From the NCBI RefSeq assembly GCF_002850255.1, contig NZ_CP022522.1, positions 1,671,124 to 1,735,123 on the forward strand: a stretch of 64,000 nucleotides of DNA. The letters run 5' to 3'. Below, piece after piece: positions 1 to 9,746 of the stretch (within the stretch, counting starts at the first letter, position 1; each line of letters begins with the position of its first letter). The DNA comes from Pseudoalteromonas sp. NC201. Lineage in GTDB: Bacteria; Pseudomonadota; Gammaproteobacteria; Enterobacterales; Alteromonadaceae. The notes under the pieces were generated by a model, which saw only the letters and a program-made list of their open reading frames with translations, made no database searches and was not told the origin of the DNA. Position numbers and translations under genes: made by a program.

Positions 1-370
1 TCATCACCTTAGCGTCTCCGGCTGCATTGAAACCCATGGTTAAGCTAACGTCAGCTATGGCGTCGAAAGAAGACTTAAAGCCAGCAACCTTTGACATCGA
101 CAAGCTTGAATACCACTCTCCATAAAAGTCACCATCTTGGTAACCATCACGAAGGTTATCTTTGCTGTAATCGATAAAGAAGAAATTATCGCCGTAGCGA
201 TATCCAGACGCATGTTGTAATGAGTAAACCGTTGCCGTTGCTTCGCTTCTGGTAAACGGGTTTTTGAAATCACCGTGGTTTATATGTAGTTGTGTTGTAC
301 TCCAATCAGCAGCATAACCAAATGTGCTAAAAGCGAGTGAGGAGGAAATGATGAGCGTGTTGATTTTCAT
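1..370 (-). CDS. Tsx-like nucleoside-specific outer membrane channel (partial, C-terminus outside window)
   Basis: I translated this from the ATG at 368-370 on the minus strand, and the frame stays open to the window edge (123 codons seen). The first 21 residues are a signal peptide ending near GYA-A. The mature start, beginning DWSTTQLHINHGDFKNPFT, is followed by aromatic-rich, alternating strands (GYRYGDNFFFIDYS, GEWYSSLSM). This is typical of the Tsx/OmpK family of 12-stranded beta-barrels that let nucleosides cross the outer membrane. Family assignment is from remembered sequence character. The substrate is not shown by the sequence. The gene stands alone, transcribed away from the NhaC-type gene with only a short gap. 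Confidence 0.72.
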   Translation of the reverse strand, partial: MKINTLIISSSLAFSTFGYAADWSTTQLHINHGDFKNPFTRSEATATVYSLQHASGYRYGDNFFFIDYSKDNLRDGYQDGDFYGEWYSSLSMSKVAGFKSSFDAIADVSLTMGFNAAGDAKVM

Positions 371-443
371 TTATTAATTCGGATAGCGTTAAAAATGAAA
401 GTATAACAAAAGCGCCCAAAGTTGGGCGCGTAAACCGAATAAA

Positions 444-1757
444 TTATGCTTTATTTCTTCTCAGGCAGATAACGGTAATGGCGGTGAAAGCCAAAATGAA
501 ACAGTAATAAGAAGAGCTAGATACGTCCCAAGGGCTGATTTTAAACGTGGCCCCGAGTAACAGTGCTTGTGCACCATAGGGTAAAGAGCCTTGCATAACA
601 CAAGCAAAAATATCTAATAAGCTTGCCGAACGCTTAGCTGAGATCTTTCCATCTTCAGCCAGTTTTTTAGCAACAGGGCCTGCAACTATGATACTTACCG
701 TGTTATTTGCGATACACAAGTTACTTGTTAGCACGAGTGCAGCAATGCCGAGTTGATCAGCAACTTGACGGTGCCATTTCGCGATAATGCTGGTAATTTT
801 TTGGATCTGTTTGGCTAAAAAATCTAGGCCGCCATTGATACGAATAAATTCAGATAAACCACCAATGAACATCGACAGCAAGAAAATCTCCTGCATATCA
901 CTAAAGCCTTTATAGATATCGTTTAAGAACGCAGCGCCTTGATAGTCACCGGCAAAACCCATACAGCCAGCAAAAACGATACCACTAAAGAGCACAACAA
1001 AAACATTGATACCAATCACCGCCAAGACCAAAATAAATGCGTATGGTAAAACTAATAACCAATCAAACGGCTTGGTTTCTACAATCTGCGGCTCTGGTGT
1101 TAAAAACACCAAGAGTAAAACAGTCAGCAGTGCAGCTGGTAGGGCTATTTTTAGATTCTCTCTAAATTTATCTTTCATTTCACAGCCTTGCGTTCGCGTT
1201 GCTGCAATTGTGGTATCAGAAATAATGGATAAGTTATCGCCAAACATTGCGCCCGAAACGATGGTACCAGCCATAAGTGCTGGATCAATTCCGGTTTTCA
1301 TCGCGACGGCAACAGCAATAGGTCCAATTGCACCAATTGTGCCCATGGAGGTTCCCATTGCGGTAGAGACGACAGCAGAAATAAGGAACAAGCCGGGTAA
1401 TAAAAATGCCGGAGGAATAAGTGATAAACCGGCGTTAACCACAGCGTCAACACCGCCAGTGGCACTTGCAACCGCAGAAAAAGCACCTGCTAATAAATAG
1501 ATGAGGCACATGGTGATAATATTGCTGTGTCCTGCGCCTTGAATAAAAGTTTCGACGCTGCGGTTGATGGTATCTTTATTAAGTAAAAAAGCGAGAACGA
1601 TGGCTGGTAAAATCGCAACAGGAGCCTTTAATTGATAAAACGCATAGTCAACGCCTTGCGATTGCAAATACAATCCTGCGCCAAGAAAAATTCCTACAAA
1701 GGTCAACAGCGGCAATAATGATAGTTTTGCCTTTGTTTGATTGTAATTTGGTTGCAT
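444..1757 (-). CDS. NhaC-family Na+/H+ antiporter-like membrane transporter
   Basis: A 437-residue inner-membrane protein, almost entirely hydrophobic, with roughly ten to twelve predicted membrane segments. The stretch GDNLSIISDTT closely matches the signature found in NhaC-type antiporters, and glycine/alanine-rich helices (STAMGTSMGTIGAIGPIAVAVA) surround it. The family exchanges cytoplasmic Na+ for protons, although some members move organic substrates. The open frame extends to 1814, but I choose the ATG at 1757 because GGGGAG sits just before it and the upstream 19 codons lack a ribosome site. The gene is monocistronic and ends about 70 bases before the Tsx-like gene on the same strand. 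Confidence 0.78.
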   Translation of the reverse strand: MQPNYNQTKAKLSLLPLLTFVGIFLGAGLYLQSQGVDYAFYQLKAPVAILPAIVLAFLLNKDTINRSVETFIQGAGHSNIITMCLIYLLAGAFSAVASATGGVDAVVNAGLSLIPPAFLLPGLFLISAVVSTAMGTSMGTIGAIGPIAVAVAMKTGIDPALMAGTIVSGAMFGDNLSIISDTTIAATRTQGCEMKDKFRENLKIALPAALLTVLLLVFLTPEPQIVETKPFDWLLVLPYAFILVLAVIGINVFVVLFSGIVFAGCMGFAGDYQGAAFLNDIYKGFSDMQEIFLLSMFIGGLSEFIRINGGLDFLAKQIQKITSIIAKWHRQVADQLGIAALVLTSNLCIANNTVSIIVAGPVAKKLAEDGKISAKRSASLLDIFACVMQGSLPYGAQALLLGATFKISPWDVSSSSYYCFILAFTAITVICLRRNKA

Positions 1758-1815
1758 AGCACTCCCCAACAATAAAGCACAGCCAATAGCCAGCTGTAAA
1801 ACCGCACAACACACC

Positions 1816-1980
1816 TAATACCAATGTATTAATTCTCCAACCAATTTGAAGGGTGAGTTAGCATATTAGCGTCGTTAAAAATTTCTCATTTAGAACAACT
1901 AAATAGCAAAATTTTTGCCTAGCTACTAAAGCTATTTCTCCGCTTCAAAATAGCCCATTTACTTAATGCAATTGGTATAA
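1816..1980. repeat. MITE-like interspersed element with terminal inverted repeats
   Basis: The ends are near-perfect inverted repeats: TAATACCAATGTATTAA at 1816-1832 and TTAATGCAATTGGTATAA at 1963-1980. The interior is AT-rich and non-coding. The form (about 165 bp, TA-rich ends, no ORF) and the ACCAAT-type tips recall small repeated elements I associate with Alteromonadales genomes, but copy number cannot be seen here. It occupies most of the 430-base gap between the antiporter and dapB. The rest of the gap (1981-2190) holds the dapB promoter region, in which I see no clear operator. Confidence 0.5.
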
Positions 1981-2190
1981 GATGAAAATCTCTCAACTTC
2001 AATAGGTGAGCGAGCGCGGCAGTTTATATGTTTAGACGTCTAAAGTCTAATGTTTTATTATTTTCAACTTAACTGACTATGACACACAGATACGGTAAAC
2101 TCTACTCCCGCAAAAACACATTTCTATTATCCGGTTAGCCATCGTTGCTGCCTTGTGGATAATCAACATCGCAAATAAAAAGGGTAACGT

Positions 2191-2994
2191 ATGACAAGAA
2201 TAGGTATTTACGGTGCGAATGGCAGAATGGGGTTAGCATTGATTGAAGCCTGTTATTTGTCGCAACAAGTAGAGCTGGCCAACGCTTTTGTACGAGATAA
2301 TTCACAATATCTTGATAAAGCAGTTAATCAATTGCAGCCTCAAGCAGACGCAAATATCTGTTTTAGCTCCGAGCAAAGTAAGCTTGAAAATGTTGACGTA
2401 TTAATAGACTTCACTTTGCCAGAGGGCATGAAGCAGCATTTATCAGCTGCAATTGCCGCTAAAAAACCGATGGTGATCGGTACGACTGGACTGACAGCAA
2501 GTGAAATGGCGCTGTTGGTGGAGGCCGCAAAAGATATCCCAATTGTGTTTTCTCGCAACTATAGCGTTGGCATTAACCTGCTACTAAACTTAGTACAAAC
2601 AGCCGCACAAAAGCTGGCTGACGACATGGATATTGAAATTTTCGAAGCGCACCATCGCAACAAAATCGACGCGCCCTCAGGTACTGCGCTCGCTATCGGA
2701 GAGGCGATTGCAGAAGCAAAAGGCTGGCAACATGATGAGGTTGCGGTTTACGACAGAAGTCAGAGCCATGAAGCGAAATCTCAACAAGAAATCGGTTATT
2801 CGGTCCTTAGAGCGGGAGATATAGTAGGTGAACATACAGCTTACTTCTCGACAATGGGGGAAAGGCTTGAATTAACACATAAAGCAGCGTCGAGATTGAC
2901 CTTTGCATCAGGTGCTGTAAGGGCTGCGCAGTGGCTAAAAGATAAACCAGCAGGCCTTTATGATATGCAAGATGTGCTAGATTTAAAGAAGTAA
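2191..2994 (+). CDS. dapB: 4-hydroxy-tetrahydrodipicolinate reductase
   Basis: DapB reduces the product of DapA to tetrahydrodipicolinate with NAD(P)H in the diaminopimelate/lysine pathway, in the cytoplasm. At 267 residues it has the usual family length. The Rossmann motif GIYGANGRMG is at residues 4-13. The catalytic segment HHRNKIDAPSGT lies around residues 154-165, with H154 as acid/base and K158 as donor. The start ATG follows AAGGG at a normal distance. It lies just upstream of carAB, an order seen in many gammaproteobacteria, but the 206-base gap holds its own carA leader, so carAB is probably a separate unit. Confidence 0.96.
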   Translation: MTRIGIYGANGRMGLALIEACYLSQQVELANAFVRDNSQYLDKAVNQLQPQADANICFSSEQSKLENVDVLIDFTLPEGMKQHLSAAIAAKKPMVIGTTGLTASEMALLVEAAKDIPIVFSRNYSVGINLLLNLVQTAAQKLADDMDIEIFEAHHRNKIDAPSGTALAIGEAIAEAKGWQHDEVAVYDRSQSHEAKSQQEIGYSVLRAGDIVGEHTAYFSTMGERLELTHKAASRLTFASGAVRAAQWLKDKPAGLYDMQDVLDLKK

Positions 2995-3147
2995 GTATAA
3001 CATTTTGAGGCTTTAAAGCAAAAAAAGAGTTTAATGGCTTATTTTTATAATTTTTGTGATTTGTATTAGACGAAAAGGCATTCATGCTGTAGACTATAAC
3101 GAATTTGCCAAAATTTTAATAACTGCGTGTTACCAAGCGCTTTGTAG

Positions 3148-3183
3148 ACGGGATGTTGAGCGTTTTGCTTTCGCCCGTTTTTT
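3148..3183 (+). promoter_or_regulatory. Terminator-like hairpin in the carA leader (possible attenuator)
   Basis: ACGGG (3148-3152) pairs with CCCGT (3174-3178) and is followed directly by six T residues, ending only a few bases before the carA ribosome site. It could terminate dapB transcripts, or attenuate carAB if the carA promoter lies upstream of it. The stem is short (5 bp plus possible GCG/CGC inside), so the call is tentative. Confidence 0.4.
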
Positions 3184-3200
3184 ACTATTAGGAGGTTAAC

Positions 3201-4337
3201 TTGACTAAATCCGCTCTGTTAGTCCTTGAAGACGGCACGGTGTTTCGCGGTACTGCTATCGGTGCTGACGGTATGTCAGTCGGTGAGGTGGTATTCAATA
3301 CGTCAATGACGGGGTATCAAGAGATCTTAACGGATCCTTCATACGCGGAACAAATCGTTACGCTTACTTACCCACATATCGGCAACACCGGTACTAACAG
3401 CGAAGATGAGGAAGCGGACAAGATCTGGGCAAAAGGCCTAGTGATCCGTGACTTACCACTGCTTGCGAGTAATTTCCGTAACGAACAATCATTGAGTGAT
3501 TACTTGAAAGAACGCAATATCTTAGGGATCGCAGATATTGATACTCGTAAACTAACTCGAATTTTACGTGATAAAGGCGCCCAAAATGGCTGTATTATCG
3601 CAGGTGAGGAAGTAGACGAGCAAAAAGCGCTAGAAGCGGCGCAAGCATTCCCTGGCTTGAAAGGGATGGATTTAGCAAAAGTAGTAACAACAGAATCTCA
3701 GTTTGAATGGCGTGAATCAAGCTGGACTCTAGGCGAGGGCTTTAAAACGCTTTCTGCTGAAGAAGAAAAATTCCATGTTGTTGCGTACGATTTTGGTGTG
3801 AAAAAGAACATTCTTAGAATGTTAGTTGATAGAGGCTGTAAGTTAACCGTTGTTCCAGCAGAAACCTCCGCTGCTGACGTACTTGCATTAAACCCTGATG
3901 GTATCTTCCTATCAAATGGCCCTGGCGACCCTGAGCCATGTACTTATGCCATTGAAGCAATCAAAGCATTTTTAGAAACAGATACACCTATTTTTGGTAT
4001 TTGTTTAGGCCATCAGTTATTAGCACTCGCTTCTGGTGCGAAAACAGTAAAAATGAAGTTTGGTCACCATGGTGGTAACCACCCGGTTAAAGACTTAGAT
4101 CGTGATGTCGTGATGATCACTGCACAAAACCACGGTTTTGCTGCTGATGAAGCAACGCTTCCTGATACGCTACGTGCAACGCACAAGTCACTGTTCGATG
4201 GCACACTGCAAGGTATTCACCGTACTGATAAGCCAGCGTTTAGCTTCCAAGGTCACCCTGAAGCAAGTCCTGGTCCACATGATGCGGCACCGCTATTCGA
4301 CCATTTCATTGAATTAATGCAATCTCGCAACGCTTAA
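3201..4337 (+). CDS. carA: Carbamoyl-phosphate synthase small (glutaminase) subunit
   Basis: CarA hydrolyses glutamine and passes ammonia to CarB to make carbamoyl phosphate for pyrimidines and arginine. The 378-residue protein has the N-terminal CPSase small-chain domain (about 1-150) and a class I glutamine amidotransferase domain (about 190-378). The nucleophile C268 lies in GICLGHQLL, and H352 and E354 lie in GHPEASPGP. The start codon is TTG at 3201, supported by a strong AGGAGG five bases upstream, and the N-terminus ([14 protein letters not shown]) matches the family. carB follows 16 bases after the stop, so the two are co-transcribed. Confidence 0.97.
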   Translation: MTKSALLVLEDGTVFRGTAIGADGMSVGEVVFNTSMTGYQEILTDPSYAEQIVTLTYPHIGNTGTNSEDEEADKIWAKGLVIRDLPLLASNFRNEQSLSDYLKERNILGIADIDTRKLTRILRDKGAQNGCIIAGEEVDEQKALEAAQAFPGLKGMDLAKVVTTESQFEWRESSWTLGEGFKTLSAEEEKFHVVAYDFGVKKNILRMLVDRGCKLTVVPAETSAADVLALNPDGIFLSNGPGDPEPCTYAIEAIKAFLETDTPIFGICLGHQLLALASGAKTVKMKFGHHGGNHPVKDLDRDVVMITAQNHGFAADEATLPDTLRATHKSLFDGTLQGIHRTDKPAFSFQGHPEASPGPHDAAPLFDHFIELMQSRNA

Positions 4338-4353
4338 TTAGACCGGAGTAATA

Positions 4354-7300
4354 ATGCCAAAACGTACCGACATAAAAAGCATTCTGATTTTGGGCGCAGG
4401 CCCAATCGTTATCGGCCAAGCATGTGAATTCGATTACTCTGGTGCTCAGGCCTGTAAAGCGCTTAGAGAAGAAGGCTATAGAGTTATTCTTGTAAACTCT
4501 AACCCAGCGACTATCATGACTGATCCTGAAATGGCGGATGCAACTTACATCGAGCCTATTCACTGGGAAGTGGTAGAAAAGATCATCGAAAAAGAAAAGC
4601 CTGATGCGGTGCTGCCTACTATGGGTGGCCAAACAGCTCTTAACTGTGCGCTAGACCTAGATAAGCACGGTGTGCTTGCTAAACATGGCGTTGAGCTAAT
4701 TGGTGCGACTGCAGATGCAATCGATAAAGCGGAAAACCGCGAGCGTTTTGACGCGGCGATGAAAAATATTGGCTTAGAATGTCCTCGTGCTGAAATTGCA
4801 CACTCAATGGATGAAGCGCACGATATCTTAACTCGTATCGGGTTCCCATGTATTATTCGTCCTTCATTCACGATGGGCGGCACCGGTGGTGGTGTTGCGT
4901 ATAACATGGAAGAGTTTGACGAGATTTGTACTCGTGGTCTTGACCTATCACCAACAAATGAGCTGCTTATCGATGAAAGCCTATTAGGCTGGAAAGAATA
5001 TGAGATGGAAGTGGTTCGTGATAAAAACGACAACTGTATCATCGTATGTTCAATCGAAAACTTCGATCCAATGGGCGTACACACTGGTGACTCAATCACA
5101 GTTGCACCAGCACAAACGCTAACTGATAAAGAATATCAAATCATGCGTAACGCCTCGATGGCGGTACTTCGTGAAATTGGTGTTGAAACTGGTGGTTCAA
5201 ACGTTCAGTTTGGTGTCAATCCTGTTGATGGCCGTATGGTTATCATCGAGATGAACCCGCGTGTATCGCGTTCTTCTGCACTTGCGTCAAAAGCAACGGG
5301 ATTCCCGATCGCTAAAATCGCAGCCAAGCTTGCCGTAGGTTATACGCTTGATGAGCTTCAAAACGACATCACAGGTGGTGCAACTCCAGCATCATTTGAG
5401 CCGTCAATCGACTACGTAGTGACTAAGATCCCTCGTTTTAACTTCGAAAAATTCGCAGGTTCAAACGACCGTCTAACTACGCAAATGAAGTCGGTTGGTG
5501 AGGTAATGGCAATTGGTCGTAACCAACAAGAATCATTACAAAAAGCACTACGAGGCCTAGAAGTGGGTGCAACGGGTCTGAACCCAATCGTTGCACTAGA
5601 CGCGCCAAACGCAAAAGAAACGATCATCCGTGAATTACGCGAGCCAGGTGCTGAGCGTATTTGGTACATTGCTGATGCGATGCGTCACGGTATGTCTGTT
5701 GAAGAGGTATTTGAACTCACTAAAGTTGACCCTTGGTACCTAGTGCAAATCGAAGACATCTTAAAAGATGAAGCGACAATCGCTGAAGTGGGCATGGCAG
5801 GTCTAAACAAAGACTTCCTGCGCCGCTTGAAGCGTAAAGGTTTCTCAGATGCTCGCATTGCCGAAATCGCAGGCGTATCAGAAAAAGAAATTCGCAAGAA
5901 GCGTCACCAGCTTGAAATTCTGCCTGTTTACAAGCGCGTAGACACATGTGCTGCAGAGTTTAGCTCAGACACCGCTTACATGTACTCAACGTATGATGAA
6001 GAATGTGAAGCGAATCCTTCTGACAAAGACAAAATCATGGTTATCGGTGGCGGTCCTAACCGTATCGGTCAAGGTATCGAATTCGATTACTGCTGTGTAC
6101 ACGCAGCCCTTGCTATGCGTGAAGATGGCTATGAAACTATCATGGTTAACTGTAACCCAGAGACGGTTTCAACAGACTACGATACGTCTGATCGCTTATT
6201 CTTCGAGCCAATTACACTGGAAGACGTGCTAGAAATTGTCCGTGTTGAAAAGCCAAAAGGCGTGATCGTTCAGTATGGTGGTCAAACTCCACTTAAACTG
6301 GCACGAGATCTTGAAGCGAATGGTGTGCCAGTGATTGGTACTTCTCCTGATGCTATCGACCGCGCAGAAGACCGTGAGCGCTTCCAACAGCTTGTAGAGC
6401 GTCTAAACCTACTACAACCAGAAAACGCAACGGTAACCTCACTAGAAGAAGCGGTTGCTAAATCACAAGAAATTGGCTTCCCACTGGTTGTTCGTCCATC
6501 ATACGTACTTGGTGGTCGTGCAATGGAAATCGTGTACGATGAAGACGACTTACGTCGCTACATGACAGAAGCGGTGTCTGTTTCTAATGAAGCCCCAGTA
6601 CTACTTGACCGTTTCTTAGATGATGCAATTGAAGTAGACGTAGATGCTATCTGTGACGGTGAGAACGTTATCATCGGCGGTATTATGGAACACATCGAGC
6701 AGGCGGGTGTTCACTCGGGTGACTCGGCTTGTTCATTACCAGCACACACGCTGCCGCAAGATATTCAAGACGTGATGCGTAAGCAAGTCCGTGACATGGC
6801 GCTGGAGCTAGGTGTTGTTGGCCTGATGAATACCCAGTTCGCAGTGAAAGATGGTCAAGTTTACCTGATTGAAGTTAACCCGCGCGCTGCTCGTACAGTA
6901 CCATTTGTTTCAAAAGCAACAGGCGTTGCACTTGCAAAGGTTGCTGCACGTTGTATGGTTGGCCAGTCTCTTGAAAGCCAAGGTGTAACGAAGGAAGTTA
7001 TCCCTCCATATTACAGTGTAAAAGAAGTGGTATTGCCATTCGCTAAGTTCCCAGGTGTTGACCCAATGCGTGGTCCAGAGATGCGCTCGACGGGTGAAGT
7101 GATGGGGGTTGGTGAAAACTTCGCCGAAGCATTCGCAAAAGCCCAATTAGGTGCATCAAACACTTTACCACGTGGCGGTCGCGCGCTACTATCTGTGCGT
7201 AATGGTGATAAGGCACGCGTAGTTGGACTAGCTAAGACAATGAAAGCAATTGGTTTTGAGTTAGATGCAACGAATGGTACGGCGAAAGCGCTTGAAGAAG

Positions 7301-7572
7301 CGGGTATTGAAGTACGTCGCGTAAACAAAGTATTCGAAGGCCGTCCTCATATTCTTGACCGTATCAAGAATGGTGAGTACAGCTATATCGTTAATACTAC
7401 CGAAGGTCGCCAAGCTATTGAGGACTCGAAGGTGTTACGTCGTGGTGCACTTCAGCATAAGACTAACTACACCACTACGCTAAATGCAGCGTTTGCAAAC
7501 TGTACAGCAAATGAAGCTGACGACAGAAGTTCTGTAAACTCTGTTCAAGAACTACACCAGCGTTTGAACTAA
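4354..7572 (+). CDS. carB: Carbamoyl-phosphate synthase large subunit
   Basis: CarB makes carbamoyl phosphate from bicarbonate, two ATP and ammonia tunnelled from CarA. The protein has 1072 residues, the normal length. It shows the internal duplication of the family: an N-terminal ATP-grasp half beginning [22 protein letters not shown], a second half beginning [19 protein letters not shown] near residue 565, and a C-terminal MGS-like allosteric domain after about 935. The metal/ATP motifs [18 protein letters not shown] and [18 protein letters not shown] are both intact. The frame has no interruption. It is the second gene of the carAB unit, and greA follows after 46 bases. Confidence 0.98.
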   Translation: MPKRTDIKSILILGAGPIVIGQACEFDYSGAQACKALREEGYRVILVNSNPATIMTDPEMADATYIEPIHWEVVEKIIEKEKPDAVLPTMGGQTALNCALDLDKHGVLAKHGVELIGATADAIDKAENRERFDAAMKNIGLECPRAEIAHSMDEAHDILTRIGFPCIIRPSFTMGGTGGGVAYNMEEFDEICTRGLDLSPTNELLIDESLLGWKEYEMEVVRDKNDNCIIVCSIENFDPMGVHTGDSITVAPAQTLTDKEYQIMRNASMAVLREIGVETGGSNVQFGVNPVDGRMVIIEMNPRVSRSSALASKATGFPIAKIAAKLAVGYTLDELQNDITGGATPASFEPSIDYVVTKIPRFNFEKFAGSNDRLTTQMKSVGEVMAIGRNQQESLQKALRGLEVGATGLNPIVALDAPNAKETIIRELREPGAERIWYIADAMRHGMSVEEVFELTKVDPWYLVQIEDILKDEATIAEVGMAGLNKDFLRRLKRKGFSDARIAEIAGVSEKEIRKKRHQLEILPVYKRVDTCAAEFSSDTAYMYSTYDEECEANPSDKDKIMVIGGGPNRIGQGIEFDYCCVHAALAMREDGYETIMVNCNPETVSTDYDTSDRLFFEPITLEDVLEIVRVEKPKGVIVQYGGQTPLKLARDLEANGVPVIGTSPDAIDRAEDRERFQQLVERLNLLQPENATVTSLEEAVAKSQEIGFPLVVRPSYVLGGRAMEIVYDEDDLRRYMTEAVSVSNEAPVLLDRFLDDAIEVDVDAICDGENVIIGGIMEHIEQAGVHSGDSACSLPAHTLPQDIQDVMRKQVRDMALELGVVGLMNTQFAVKDGQVYLIEVNPRAARTVPFVSKATGVALAKVAARCMVGQSLESQGVTKEVIPPYYSVKEVVLPFAKFPGVDPMRGPEMRSTGEVMGVGENFAEAFAKAQLGASNTLPRGGRALLSVRNGDKARVVGLAKTMKAIGFELDATNGTAKALEEAGIEVRRVNKVFEGRPHILDRIKNGEYSYIVNTTEGRQAIEDSKVLRRGALQHKTNYTTTLNAAFANCTANEADDRSSVNSVQELHQRLN

Positions 7573-7582
7573 AAAGAACAAA

Positions 7583-7602
7583 GCCAGAGCGTCAGCTCTG
7601 GC
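7583..7602 (+). other. Perfect stem-loop between carB and greA
   Basis: GCCAGAGC (7583-7590), a GTCA loop and GCTCTGGC (7595-7602) form an 8-bp perfect GC-rich hairpin with a tetraloop. There is no T-tract, so it is not an ordinary intrinsic terminator. It lies 16 bases before the chosen greA start and may set mRNA stability or read-through between carAB and greA. Confidence 0.55.
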
Positions 7603-7618
7603 AATGAGTGAGATACTT

Positions 7619-8095
7619 ATGCAATCAATTCCGATGACAGTACGAGGCGAAGAATTGCTTCGTGATGAACTGAATCATTTAAAAAAAGTTGTTCGCCCGA
7701 AAATCGTTGCAGATATTGCAGAAGCGCGTGAACACGGTGACTTAAAAGAAAACGCTGAATACCATGCTGCACGTGAGCAGCAAGGTTTTTGTGAAGGCCG
7801 AATTCAAGAAATTGAAGCTAAACTGTCAACAGCGCAAATCATCGACGTGACCAAAATGCAGAACAACGGCAAGGTTATTTTTGGTAGTACTGTGACTATT
7901 GTGAATGTAGATACAGACAAAGAAGTAACTTATCGTATCGTTGGTGACGACGAGGCCGATCTTAAGAACAACTTGATTTCTGTTAATTCACCGATTGCGC
8001 GTGGATTAATCGGTAAAGAACTAGATGATACAGTGAATATTCAAACGCCGAACGGCGCTGTTGAATATGAAATCATTGAAGTTGAATACAAGTAA
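7619..8095 (+). CDS. greA: Transcription elongation factor GreA
   Basis: GreA binds the RNA polymerase secondary channel and stimulates cleavage of backtracked RNA. I choose the ATG at 7619 rather than the upstream in-frame ATG at 7604. This gives 158 residues, the length of E. coli GreA, and the canonical start [18 protein letters not shown]. It also avoids starting against the 7583-7602 hairpin. The N-terminal coiled coil (residues 1-75) carries the acidic tip [17 protein letters not shown]. The C-terminal FKBP-like domain follows ([13 protein letters not shown] onward). A strong terminator follows the gene. Confidence 0.96.
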   Translation: MQSIPMTVRGEELLRDELNHLKKVVRPKIVADIAEAREHGDLKENAEYHAAREQQGFCEGRIQEIEAKLSTAQIIDVTKMQNNGKVIFGSTVTIVNVDTDKEVTYRIVGDDEADLKNNLISVNSPIARGLIGKELDDTVNIQTPNGAVEYEIIEVEYK

Positions 8096-8106
8096 TCCTT
8101 TCTTTT

Positions 8107-8130
8107 AAAGCCCGCATCCGCGGGCTTTTT
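8107..8130 (+). terminator. Intrinsic terminator after greA
   Basis: GCCCGC (8110-8115) pairs with GCGGGC (8120-8125) across an ATCC loop, flanked by AAA/TTT and followed by five T residues. Confidence 0.9.
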
Positions 8131-8264
8131 ACTATAACAGTCTTAACTGCTTTTTATTTTTACTTTTTCTGCTGTAATGCAGTGTAATTGCCATTTTTCT
8201 AAATTCTTATAGCTTTGTTTGATGCCTGTATATTTTTTGGTACAAACAATTTGAGGAGAAAAGG

Positions 8265-8861
8265 ATGTCATTTGAAGTCGATCAATTCAAAACAGAAGGG
8301 TTTGAATTGTTTATATCGAGTTGGAAATCTAAGTTGGCAGGCGCTGGCGCGCGGGACCTCTCCCTGAATCAACATTGTTTTTGGCGTATCATGCGTAGTC
8401 GCTGTGCGATTGACCTTAGTAAGCAGAGTGAGCTTTTGCAAGGTGTGAGCTTAGCAAGGTACGATACCTATCTTATTCTTACTGCTTTGTTGTATACCAA
8501 TAGCTTATATGCAAGTTCTGATTTAATCATTGGCTATAATCTACCAGATCACTTCTTTACCAATAATAGTTCTGAAGCTCGACAAAACCTCTCTCGTGAG
8601 TTACTTGATTCGCTCAAGCTCACTCAGCCCTTGTTCTTAGTTGATGAATATTTTGAAAATTTTGAGTTCAATACGATTGCTTATGACAAGCTCAATGAGG
8701 CTAATCCCGTTTGGCACGATATAAGCAGCGAATTAGGCACTTTACCCAGCTTAGTAAATACCACCCGCTCAGAGCACCAGCTTTCCTTAAACCTATTACA
8801 CTTTGTACCGAAGCTTTTCTCTGGTAAGCAGCTTGCCGAGCAAATAAATTATTTAACCTGA
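8265..8861 (+). CDS. Hypothetical protein, 198 residues
   Basis: I do not recognise this family. The frame opens with ATG after GAGGAG (8252-8257), a good ribosome site, and shows normal codon use. The product appears soluble, without a signal peptide or membrane segment, and is rich in leucine, asparagine and aromatic residues. Two features stand out: a segment with WRIMRSRCAIDLSK near residue 40 and a helical region with YDTYLILTALLYTNSLY near 70-86. The gene stands alone between the greA terminator and a palindromic repeat. It is probably a lineage-specific gene, and no function can be given. Confidence 0.7.
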   Translation: MSFEVDQFKTEGFELFISSWKSKLAGAGARDLSLNQHCFWRIMRSRCAIDLSKQSELLQGVSLARYDTYLILTALLYTNSLYASSDLIIGYNLPDHFFTNNSSEARQNLSRELLDSLKLTQPLFLVDEYFENFEFNTIAYDKLNEANPVWHDISSELGTLPSLVNTTRSEHQLSLNLLHFVPKLFSGKQLAEQINYLT

Positions 8862-8883
8862 GCTTCGAATAATTAATGCCTTT

Positions 8884-8982
8884 CTAGCAGCTAGTTTTAG
8901 CGCTAACTGCGTTGAATTCACTGCCAATAGCCAGCTATTGGTGCGTAAATTCGCCTGGTTATCCCTAAAACTCTCTGGCTAG
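8884..8982. repeat. Long imperfect palindrome (interspersed repeat unit)
   Basis: This 99-bp stretch folds on itself. CTAG ends match at both sides, TAGTTTTAG at the left pairs with CTAAAACT at the right, GAATT pairs with AAATTC, and the centre is CCAATAGC CA GCTATTGG (8-bp perfect stem). No ORF crosses it. The form is that of a repeated extragenic palindrome. It fills much of the 358-base gap 8862-9219, and the remainder has only the short hairpin at 9164-9198. Confidence 0.6.
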
Positions 8983-9163
8983 ATTAGGAAATAATTTGAT
9001 GTAGTTAAAAAACAATGAGTTGGCTCATTCCTTATCCAAACCTCAGGTTATTTAGCTGAGATAGCGTAGGGGTCATACACATCTGACATAGTTTGAAACG
9101 AATTTGATTTAGACTTTTAGTGCGAGCTTGTTACACTCGGATTGTTCCCAAAACCAATCAGGC

Positions 9164-9198
9164 ACCGGTTCATAAATGATATTTGCGTATGAGCCGGT
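9164..9198 (+). other. Stem-loop in the leader of the 9220 gene
   Basis: ACCGGTTCATA (9164-9174) pairs with TATGAGCCGGT (9188-9198), an 11-bp stem with one G-T wobble and a 13-base loop. It ends about 10 bases before the CAGGAG ribosome site of the small gene at 9220. It lacks a T-tract. Confidence 0.45.
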
Positions 9199-9219
9199 AT
9201 CTTTATCAGGAGAATAACC

Positions 9220-9495
9220 ATGAGTTTATTAAAAAGCGCATTGTTTAAGACGTTGAAAAATAAGTCTACTCAGCAAGTCGCTTCAGTGGTATTGGATAAG
9301 GCCATGAAGCAGGGAAAAGAATACCTAGATTCAAGAAACACCAGCTGTGGTAACGATACAGATGAGTTGCTGTTAGGGTTACAGCATTTATTAGCACAAA
9401 AACCAAATGACGGTGTTTATTCAATCACGCTATCCACTTATCGAGTGAGAGTAAAAATCACTTCTGGCGCTATTTCCCATATTGATAAGATCTAA
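9220..9495 (+). CDS. Small hypothetical protein, 91 residues
   Basis: A short, well-formed gene: CAGGAG lies 7 bases before the ATG, the frame is clean, and the composition is that of a real protein. The product is basic at the start (SLLKSALFKTLKNKSTQQ) with an amphipathic helix to about residue 35. A beta-rich C-terminal half follows (GVYSITLSTYRVRVKITSG). There is one cysteine and no signal peptide or membrane span. I do not recognise the family. It is monocistronic, and the leader carries the stem-loop at 9164-9198. Confidence 0.65.
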   Translation: MSLLKSALFKTLKNKSTQQVASVVLDKAMKQGKEYLDSRNTSCGNDTDELLLGLQHLLAQKPNDGVYSITLSTYRVRVKITSGAISHIDKI

Positions 9496-9535
9496 TTTAT
9501 TCCACTCACTATAAATTTTTATTCCTTCTTTTCGT

Positions 9536-9574
9536 CAATTGGTTGGACTTTTAATCATAAAGATCAACCAATTG
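9536..9574. other. Inverted repeat upstream of the collagenase gene
   Basis: CAATTGGTTG (9536-9545) and CAACCAATTG (9565-9574) are perfect 10-bp inverted repeats 19 bases apart, about 170 bases before the collagenase start. They could be a terminator-type hairpin for the 9220 gene (no T-tract on the plus strand) or a regulatory site. Confidence 0.4.
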
Positions 9575-9746
9575 GGTGTATGTATAAGCTACGACCTTCC
9601 CTTTGCATATCCGTTTTTAAGATTATGATGGCTTTTCCGTCGAGCCACTATTCCATAAAGTTATATAAAATATATTGTATACATTGTAATTTTAGTGTTA
9701 AAAACCTATAACCCAATCGGGTTTGGATACACAACAGGAAAGGTAA

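Noticed and set aside
1006..1500. A 164-codon plus-strand open frame inside the antiporter gene
   Set aside because: Antisense shadow of a membrane-protein gene, with repetitive IAPI-type composition.
4560..5099. A 179-codon minus-strand open frame inside carB
   Set aside because: It lies wholly inside a conserved carB coding region, has serine/cysteine-rich shadow composition and no ribosome site.
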